Source: Nonomuraea fuscirosea
GTDB lineage: Bacteria; Actinomycetota; Actinomycetes; Streptosporangiales; Streptosporangiaceae
DNA length: 64,000 nt
Assembly: GCF_003001935.1 (NCBI RefSeq)
Contig: NZ_PVNG01000024.1
Coordinates: 62,001 to 126,000, forward strand
Reading direction: 5' to 3'
Shown: positions 58,593 through 64,000 of the stretch, one piece after another
How positions within the stretch are numbered: position 1 is the first letter of the stretch
Layout: each line of letters starts with the position of its first letter
Translations under genes and position numbers: made by a program
The notes under the pieces: model-generated
What the model saw: the letters and a program-made list of their open reading frames with translations, nothing else
What the model was told of the DNA's origin: nothing
Databases searched by the model: none

Positions 58593-60071
58593 ATGTCGCA
58601 CCCACTCGGAGTCAGCCGTCCCGATCTCGAAGTCACCGATCTGCCGACCCCCGAAGAGGTCTTCAAAGTCCCCCGGCTCGGCATCAAGGAACTGTTCAAG
58701 TACGCCGTCGGTCCGAGCCTGATCGCCCTGGGCATCTCGATCGGCAGCGGCGAGTGGCTGCTCGGCCCCCTCAGCGTGGGGCAGTACGGATTCGTCGGCG
58801 TCGGCTGGGTCATCGTGGTGTCGGCCCTGCTGCAGACGTTCTACAACGTCGAGTGCTCGCGCTACGTCCTCGCGACCGGCGAGACGCCGGTGGTCGGCTG
58901 GGGACGGGTGCCGCCGGGCTGGCCCCTGTGGGTGCCCCTGTCGGTGCTCATCGTGATCTTCGCCTTCATCGCGGGCGGGTGGGCCGCGTCGGCGGGACAG
59001 GGCGTGTACGCGCTGGTCCACGGCGTCGCCCCGGGAGCGGACGCCGTCGAGCCGCGGCTGTACGCCATCGGCCTGCTCGTGCTGGTGTTCCTCATCACCG
59101 CCGCCGCCCGCCGGATCAGCCGCGCGCTGGAGCTGGCCAACTGGATCATGGTCGGCACCATCCTGATCGCCCTGCTCGCGGTCGACCTGCTCGTGGTGCC
59201 GTTCAGCCAGTGGTGGGAGGGCATCCGCGGGTTCCTCACCCCGGCCGCCCCGCCCGCCGGGATCACCGCCACCCAGCTCGGCGGCCTGGCCGGCTTCACC
59301 GCCCTGGCCTCGGGCCTGAACTGGTACGTCATGGGCCACTACCGGGACAAGGGCTACGGCATGGGTTACCGGGTCGGCTACATCTCCGGCCTGCGCGGCG
59401 ACCGCAAGCCGATCCTGGCCAGCGGCGTCACCTTCCCCGACGACGACCGCAACCGGGGCCTGTGGCGGCGCTGGTACCGGCTGCTCATGGTGGACATGTG
59501 GGGCGTGTTCTTCGTCGGCGCCATCCTCGGCATGCTGCTGCCCACCCTGCTCATGTCGCAGGCGGTCGCGATGTCGGGTGAGAAGCCGACCCGGGCGAAC
59601 GTGCCCACGTTCGTGGCCACCGCGCTGGGCGACCAGTACGGGCAGGTGGTCTTCTACATCTCGCTCCTGGTGGGCGTGCTGATCCTGTTCTCCACCCAGC
59701 TCGGCATCTTCGAGGCGATGGTGCGGGTGACCACCGACGCGGCCAACGCGACGAGCCCGCGTCTGCGCCGGCTGATCGAGGGCGACCCGCGGCGCTTCTA
59801 CTACCCGTTCATGCTCCTGCTGCTGGTGATCATCTCGATCGTCATCTTCCAGTCGCTGCCCGTGGGGCTCGTGGAGTGGTCGGCGAACATGTCGAACCTC
59901 GGCGCGCTGGTGTATCCGTTCCTGCTGATGTACCTCAACAGCAAGCTGCCGCGCCCGGCCCGCCCGCGGCCCTGGCACTACGTCATCCTCGTGCTCAACT
60001 TCCTGTTCTTCGGGTTCTTCTTCGTCAACTTCATCGCCGACTTCATCGGCGATCCGCTGGTGACGTTCTGA
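58593..60071 (+). CDS. Nramp-related membrane transporter
   Basis: Inner-membrane protein of 492 residues with eleven or twelve hydrophobic helices, resembling Nramp-family metal transporters. Where Nramp proteins have GPG..AYLDPGN in helix 1, this has GPSLIALGISIGSGEWLLGP (40-59), so the metal-coordinating Asp-Pro-Gly-Asn is replaced by a GSGE motif. Helix 6 (VAMSGEKPTRANVP region) also lacks the standard MPH. Such variants are found in actinobacteria under the Nramp label, but transported ion is uncertain. AGGAGG seven bases upstream supports ATG 58593. Divergent from the His/Asp-rich secreted protein gene. A 10-bp palindrome CCACGCGTGG (58457-58466) lies between the two. Confidence 0.82.
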   Translation: MSHPLGVSRPDLEVTDLPTPEEVFKVPRLGIKELFKYAVGPSLIALGISIGSGEWLLGPLSVGQYGFVGVGWVIVVSALLQTFYNVECSRYVLATGETPVVGWGRVPPGWPLWVPLSVLIVIFAFIAGGWAASAGQGVYALVHGVAPGADAVEPRLYAIGLLVLVFLITAAARRISRALELANWIMVGTILIALLAVDLLVVPFSQWWEGIRGFLTPAAPPAGITATQLGGLAGFTALASGLNWYVMGHYRDKGYGMGYRVGYISGLRGDRKPILASGVTFPDDDRNRGLWRRWYRLLMVDMWGVFFVGAILGMLLPTLLMSQAVAMSGEKPTRANVPTFVATALGDQYGQVVFYISLLVGVLILFSTQLGIFEAMVRVTTDAANATSPRLRRLIEGDPRRFYYPFMLLLLVIISIVIFQSLPVGLVEWSANMSNLGALVYPFLLMYLNSKLPRPARPRPWHYVILVLNFLFFGFFFVNFIADFIGDPLVTF

Positions 60072-60106
60072 CCGGGGACTGCTCACGTTCGCCGAAGTGA
60101 TCCGCA

Positions 60107-60148
60107 GGGCTGTTCGGTCGCCGGCTTGACCGGCGTGCCGAACAGCCC
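60107..60148. terminator. Bidirectional hairpin between Nramp-related and ArsR-type genes
   Basis: Perfect 11-bp outer stem (GGGCTGTTCGG at 60107-60117 with 60138-60148) plus an inner CCGG/CCGG pairing. It lies between convergent genes, 36 bases after one stop and 23 from the other. Confidence 0.75.
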
Positions 60149-60170
60149 TTCGGGGACCCCTTCTCGCGGG

Positions 60171-61148
60171 TCAGCCGCGGTGGAACAGCTCCAGCAGCTC
60201 CTCCGCGCGGCGGGTGCGCCCCACCCACACCTCCCGGCCGCGCCGCTCCCTGGTGATGAGCCGCGCGGCACGCAGCCGGTCACAGTGGTAGGTGATGCTG
60301 CTGGGCGCGACCTGCAGATCCACCGCCAGCATGCTCATCGTCATCGGCCGGCCGATCTTGCACAGCAGGTCCGCGCGTACCGGGCCCATCAGCGCCGACA
60401 GCTCGTCGCGCGGCGGGGCCGCGGGCCGGCGCCACATGCTCTCCGCGCCGGGCACCGGGTACGCGATCCACACGGCCTCCTCGTGGTCCAGGCTGACGAT
60501 GACGGCGTCCTTGCCTGCCAGCATCGGCACCAGGACGATCTTCCTGTTGCCGAGGTCGAACCGGCTGGACTCGACGTCGGAGATGAGCAGGCCGCGCTCG
60601 CCGTACGCGATGCGATGGTTCAGCGAGCCCAGCAGCGGCTCGACACCGCCACGGACGGCGGCCAGGCCGACCCGGCCGACCTCCCTGTCGAGGAGGGGGC
60701 GGGCGCGCTGCCAGAGGGGTTCGACGGTGTTCCAGACCTCGGACAGGGCGCTGGCGTAGCCGTGCAGCCAGGCCCCGGGGTGTTCGGCGGCGGAGCGCCA
60801 GTGCGCGGGCAGCGGCCCGTCGCTGAACGCCTGCTCCAGGTCGGTGATCAGGCGGTCGGGCGGCAGCTCGCGCAGGGCGGCGGCCTGCACGGGGACGTCT
60901 CCGCCCGCGGGGGTGCTGGGGACGATGCAGTCGGGGACGACGGAGTATCCGGGGGCGGCGAGCGGTCGTACCGCCTGGTGTCCTGGCCGGCCGACGCGGG
61001 ACCTGAGCGCCTGGCGCCAGAGGTCCGGCAGGCCGCGGTGGCGGCCCGCGAGGGCGTCGCTGATCATGGCCACGGCCGTGAGGTGCGGAGAGATCGAGAC
61101 GGACAGCTGAGGAGTGGCGGTCATGCGCAGCTCACTCCACACGGTCAT
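60171..61148 (-). CDS. ArsR-type winged-helix regulator with DUF5937-like N-terminus
   Basis: Regulator of up to 325 residues (317 from the ATG at 61124). Residues 1-230 form a long helical/mixed domain seen in actinobacterial ArsR-like proteins (DUF5937, from memory): SPHLTAVAMISDALAGRHRGLPDLW at the start and GLLISDVESSRFDLGNRKIVLVP in the middle. Residues 240-320 are a winged helix: ALMGPVRADLLCKIGRPMTMSMLAVDLQVAPSSITYHCDRLRAARLI (quoted by its parts ADLLCKI and APSSITYHCDRL) with wing RERRGREVWV. No metal-binding Cys pair is present. It is divergent from an MFS exporter, 230 bases away, and is probably its regulator. Confidence 0.88.
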   Translation of the reverse strand: MTVWSELRMTATPQLSVSISPHLTAVAMISDALAGRHRGLPDLWRQALRSRVGRPGHQAVRPLAAPGYSVVPDCIVPSTPAGGDVPVQAAALRELPPDRLITDLEQAFSDGPLPAHWRSAAEHPGAWLHGYASALSEVWNTVEPLWQRARPLLDREVGRVGLAAVRGGVEPLLGSLNHRIAYGERGLLISDVESSRFDLGNRKIVLVPMLAGKDAVIVSLDHEEAVWIAYPVPGAESMWRRPAAPPRDELSALMGPVRADLLCKIGRPMTMSMLAVDLQVAPSSITYHCDRLRAARLITRERRGREVWVGRTRRAEELLELFHRG

Positions 61149-61378
61149 GCTGGTTACGTCGGCTCCTCGGGGGTTGACTGGATCGGGCAGTGAGTCAACT
61201 TATTGCGGCCACTTTCTCCGGACTTACAACCCGATTGCAGACAGCGCGGCACCGAGCGCCGCCCGCTGCAAGGACACTTCTGACGCTATAAGACCGAGGG
61301 CCACACCTTCCCCCGAAATATCGACCTATATGGTCATGTACGTGCTGTGCGTTATAACGAGGCGGAACCGGCTGCCCG

Positions 61379-62575
61379 ATGTCTGAGCCGTCGCGGCGGG
61401 CGCTCGGCGTGCTGCTGGCCCACGCGGTGACCACGCAGGTGGTCACGTTCGTGCTGCGGCCGACGATGGCGTACCGGGCGATCGAGCTGGACGTTCCGTC
61501 GGCGTGGCTGGGCGTGCTCGGCGCCAGCTTCGCCATCGCCCCGCTGCTGCTGGCCCTGCCCGCCGGGCACGCGGCCGACCGGTACGGCGAGCGGCGCATG
61601 GCGGTGACGGGGGCGCTGACCCTGGTCGCGGCGGGGATCGCGTTCCTGACGCTCGGGCACACCGTCGCCGGCCTGGTCGCGGCCGGGATCCTGCTCGGGA
61701 CCGGTCACCTCGGCTGCGTCATCGCCCAGCAGGCGCTGGTGGCCAACACCACCCGCAGCGGCGGCCACGACGCCGCGTTCGGCCGCTACACGTTCGCCGC
61801 CTCGCTGGGCCAGGCGGCCGGGCCGGTGCTGATCTCGGTGTTCGGCGGCGAGCAGGCCATCCCCGACACCGGCGCCATCTTCCTGTGGTCCTGCGGCCTG
61901 GCCGTGCTGCTCGTCGTGCTGTCGGCGCTGCTGGCCCGCAGCCCGCGCCCGGAGGCCGGGGACCGGGACGACGGCGGCGGCGTGCGCTCCCTGCTGCGCC
62001 GCCCAGGGCTCGCGTACGCCCTGATCACCAGCTGCGTCGTGCTGGCCGCCGTGGACATCACACTCGTCTACCTGCCGGCCCTGGGCACCGAGCAGGGGCT
62101 CACCGCCGGCACGATCGGCCTGCTGCTGACCGTCCGCGGCCTGGCCTCCATGGCCTCCCGGTTCTTCCTCGGCCGCCTGTCCCAGGCGGCCGGGCGGCGC
62201 AGGCTCCTCGTCACCAGCACGGTCGCGGCGGCGGTGGCCATGCTGCTCACTCCCCTGCCGATGCCGCTGTGGCTGCTGCTGGGCGTCCTGCTCGTGCTGG
62301 GCTTCGGGCTCGGCGTGGGGCAGCCGCTGACCATGTCGTGGCTGGCCGAGTCGGCGCCGCCCGGCCTGCGCGGGCGGGCGATGTCGCTGCGGCTGGTCGG
62401 CAACCGCACCGGGCAGATCCTGCTGCCGGGGGCGGCGGGGCTGGTCGCGGCCGGGCTGGGGGCCGGAGGCGTCCTCATGGTCACGGCGCTCGGCCTCGGC
62501 TGGGCCGGCGTGGCCGCGCGACGACTCCCCGCGGACGGCGGGAAACATGGCGGGAAACACGGCGGGAAACTCTGA
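61379..62575 (+). CDS. MFS transporter (probable exporter)
   Basis: Membrane transporter of 398 residues with twelve helices. Motif A loop LPAGHAADRYGERRMAV follows helix 2; GGVRSLLRRPGLAYALI begins the second half and GRLSQAAGRRRLL is the second motif A. The C-terminus has three GGKH-type units. The ATG at 61379 is preceded by an AT-rich patch with a possible TGGTCA/TATAAC promoter pair (61331-61358, 16-base spacer), low confidence. Divergent from an ArsR-type regulator, the usual setting of a drug exporter; substrate unknown. Confidence 0.9.
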   Translation: MSEPSRRALGVLLAHAVTTQVVTFVLRPTMAYRAIELDVPSAWLGVLGASFAIAPLLLALPAGHAADRYGERRMAVTGALTLVAAGIAFLTLGHTVAGLVAAGILLGTGHLGCVIAQQALVANTTRSGGHDAAFGRYTFAASLGQAAGPVLISVFGGEQAIPDTGAIFLWSCGLAVLLVVLSALLARSPRPEAGDRDDGGGVRSLLRRPGLAYALITSCVVLAAVDITLVYLPALGTEQGLTAGTIGLLLTVRGLASMASRFFLGRLSQAAGRRRLLVTSTVAAAVAMLLTPLPMPLWLLLGVLLVLGFGLGVGQPLTMSWLAESAPPGLRGRAMSLRLVGNRTGQILLPGAAGLVAAGLGAGGVLMVTALGLGWAGVAARRLPADGGKHGGKHGGKL

Positions 62576-62634
62576 GGACCGGTCGTACGTTGACGCGGTG
62601 ACGGGAGATCGCCGGCCTTCTTCGGAGGCGCAGC

Positions 62635-62904
62635 ATGGAAATCACCGGAATCATCTCCGGCCTCATCGTCGGCATCGTGATCGGCGTCCTGGGACGGCTC
62701 GTCGTTCCCGGCCGGCAGCGCATCCCGATCTGGCTCACCATCGTGATCGGCGTGGTCGCCGCCCTGATCGGCACCGCGATCGCCGCCGGGCTGGGCGTGG
62801 CCGACACGGGAGGCGTCGACTGGATCGAGCTGGTCATCCAGATAGCGCTCGCCGCGCTGGGGGTCTCGCTGACGGCGGGCATGTACGTCAAGCGCCGCGA
62901 GTGA
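62635..62904 (+). CDS. GlsB/YeaQ/YmgE-family stress-response membrane protein
   Basis: Small inner-membrane protein of 89 residues with three helices: IISGLIVGIVIGVLGRLVVPG (5-25, the family's Gly-rich helix and GRLVVPG), IWLTIVIGVVAALIGTAIAAGLG (32-54) and IELVIQIALAALGVSLTAGM (63-83). Members are induced by stress or stationary phase; their biochemical role is unknown. It starts at ATG 62635, 60 bases after the MFS stop, and is closed by a strong hairpin. Confidence 0.92.
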   Translation: MEITGIISGLIVGIVIGVLGRLVVPGRQRIPIWLTIVIGVVAALIGTAIAAGLGVADTGGVDWIELVIQIALAALGVSLTAGMYVKRRE

Positions 62905-62911
62905 CCCCGGC

Positions 62912-62953
62912 CACGGGCGGCGCCCACCGGGCTGGGTGGGGCCGCCGCCCGTG
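62912..62953. terminator. Bidirectional hairpin between GlsB-type and Spo0M genes
   Basis: Perfect 11-bp stem (CACGGGCGGCG at 62912-62922 with 62943-62953), 20-base loop with further pairing (GCCC/GGGC). It lies eight bases after the GlsB-type stop and serves both convergent genes. Confidence 0.7.
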
Positions 62954-63024
62954 ATCGGTGCCGCGCGGTCAAGGGCGCGTGGCGGGCCGGTCAGGTGACG
63001 CGGACGTCGCCGGGCACCCCTCCG

Positions 63025-64000
63025 TCACCAGTCGCCGCCCTCTTCGTCCCCCTCGAAGAACTCCTCCACTACCTCCTCGACGACCTCACCGGCGACGAGC
63101 CCGCCGACCACTCCGGCCGCGCCGGCGGCGGCCACCATGCCGAGGCCGGGACCGCCGTGGTGGCCGTGGTGCCCGTGGCCGTGGTGCCCGTGGCCGTGGT
63201 GCCCGTGGTCGTGGTGCCCGTGGTCGTGGTGCCCGTGGTCGTGGTGCCCGTGGTCGTGGTGCCCGTGGTCGTGGTCGTGGTGACCGTGGTGGCCGTACGA
63301 GGAGCCGGGGTGGCCGTACTGGGAGAGGCCGTCGAGCCAGCGGCCGAGCTCGCCGGCCCAGTCCGTGCGCAGGGCGTCCTCGTGGCTGACGTGGAAGCGG
63401 CCGACGGCGTCGCTCGACGAGTAGCGCCCGCTGCGCTTGTCGGCCTCCAGGACGACGTCAAGACCGGCCGGGTTCGCCACGAAGGTCACCTCGACCTCGC
63501 CGACGACGCCCGCGTACTGCCCTGACGGGTAGAACTCGATCTCCTGGTAGAACGGCAGCTCCTGGTGCACCCCGTACAGCCGCCCCGCCTCCAGGTCGGC
63601 CGACTTGAAGGCGAAGCCGAGCCCGAGGAACGCCTCCAGGATGCGCAGCTGCGACGGCAGCGGCTCGACCGCCACCATGTCGAGGTCGCCCTTGTCGACG
63701 GCCTTGGCGATGGCCAGCTCGGTGCGCACGCCGACCGCCATGCCGGTGAGCGGCTGCCCGCCGATCTCGCTGATCGGCGCCTCCCACGGGACCGGCAGGC
63801 TGAAGCCGATCACGCGGTCCTCGCCCTTGCGCAGCGTGAAGGGGCCGGACACCTGGGCGCGGGAGAACTCGCCGAGCCCGGCCGCCTCGCCGTCGCCGTG
63901 CTCGATCTCGACCCTGGCCACCAGGCCGAGGGTGACGTGCTCGATCTCGGCGTCGAAGTCACCGCCCTTGAGCCGGACCTCGCCCTCCAGCGTGCCGCCC
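63025..64000 (-). CDS. Spo0M-family sporulation-control protein with His-rich tail (5' end outside window)
   Basis: Cytoplasmic arrestin-like beta-sandwich protein of the Spo0M family; the reading frame stays open through base 64000, so the N-terminus is missing. The visible 325 residues begin GGTLEGEVRLKGGDFDAEIEHVTLGLVAR, quoted by its parts (LEGEVRLKGG, EHVTLGLVAR), and include FTLRKGEDRVIGFSLPVPWEAPIS and LRILEAFLGLGF. The C-terminal third, after RWLDGLSQYGHP, is about 50 residues of His/Gly/Asp repeats (HHDHGHHDHGHH), encoded by 15-bp GTGGTGCCCGTGGTC units at about 63160-63290, then a Gly/Ala stretch and the acidic end EEVVEEFFEGDEEGGDW. The GTG near 63921 is internal, not a start. The His tract may bind metal; function of the tail is unknown. 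Confidence 0.88.
   Translation of the reverse strand, partial: GGTLEGEVRLKGGDFDAEIEHVTLGLVARVEIEHGDGEAAGLGEFSRAQVSGPFTLRKGEDRVIGFSLPVPWEAPISEIGGQPLTGMAVGVRTELAIAKAVDKGDLDMVAVEPLPSQLRILEAFLGLGFAFKSADLEAGRLYGVHQELPFYQEIEFYPSGQYAGVVGEVEVTFVANPAGLDVVLEADKRSGRYSSSDAVGRFHVSHEDALRTDWAGELGRWLDGLSQYGHPGSSYGHHGHHDHDHGHHDHGHHDHGHHDHGHHDHGHHGHGHHGHGHHGHHGGPGLGMVAAAGAAGVVGGLVAGEVVEEVVEEFFEGDEEGGDW
63160..63290. repeat. 15-bp coding minisatellite for His-rich tail
   Basis: Tandem GTGGTGCCCGTGGTC-like units, at least seven copies with small changes, all in frame in the Spo0M-type gene. Confidence 0.8.

Overview
The window is chromosomal DNA from a high-GC actinomycete. GC is high throughout, third positions are strongly GC-biased, GTG starts are frequent, and gene families are typically actinobacterial (GlgM/GlgC pair, F420-dependent DDN-type reductase, DUF2203, DUF2087, Spo0M, Tat-exported PhoD, sugar importers without their own ATPase). 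The content suits a filamentous soil genus such as Streptosporangiaceae or Streptomycetaceae, but the genus is inference. No phage, transposase, integrase, rRNA or CRISPR array was recognised.

Layout. 1-3.2 kb: the 3' part of a two-component system (response regulator cut by the window edge, NarL-type sensor kinase) divergent from a membrane acyltransferase. 3.3-14.3 kb: Ski2-like helicase, a small secreted protein, DUF2087 protein, PhoD phosphatase, a divergent AraC regulator/phytanoyl-CoA dioxygenase pair, tRNA-dihydrouridine synthase, ACT-domain protein, a tRNA-Gly/Cys/Val cluster and a HEAT-repeat protein. 14.3-20.3 kb: an arabinoside utilisation locus with an ABC importer operon, a GH51 arabinofuranosidase and a LacI regulator, tied together by three matching 14-bp operator-like sites. 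20.4-38.5 kb: single-copy metabolic and regulatory genes: DD-carboxypeptidase, a GbsR/MarR regulator with a 30-bp perfect palindrome plus hydrolase, AlkB-like and VOC proteins, four transport or membrane genes, two tandem beta-propeller paralogues, an FCD-type GntR regulator divergent from an MHS transporter, and a degenerate CbiX-like protein.

38.4-46.4 kb is one very large gene for a TPR-CHAT protein of about 2,660 residues. Its centre is built of coding minisatellites and both residues of the CHAT protease dyad appear substituted. 46.8-54.2 kb is a six-gene operon: LacI regulator, ABC importer, glycoamylase-domain protein and GH39 glycosidase, preceded by one perfect and one near-perfect LacI operator. 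54.3-57.4 kb carries a DDN-type reductase and the divergent glgM/glgC glycogen/alpha-glucan genes. 57.4-64 kb has a His/Asp/Trp-rich secreted protein divergent from an Nramp-related transporter, an ArsR-like regulator, an MFS exporter, a GlsB-type membrane protein and a Spo0M protein with a His-rich tail, cut by the window end.

A theme across the window is repeated, mutually different minisatellites (18-38 bp units) lying between genes or over gene ends. Gene ends are often marked by long GC-rich hairpins without U-tracts, as is usual in actinomycetes.
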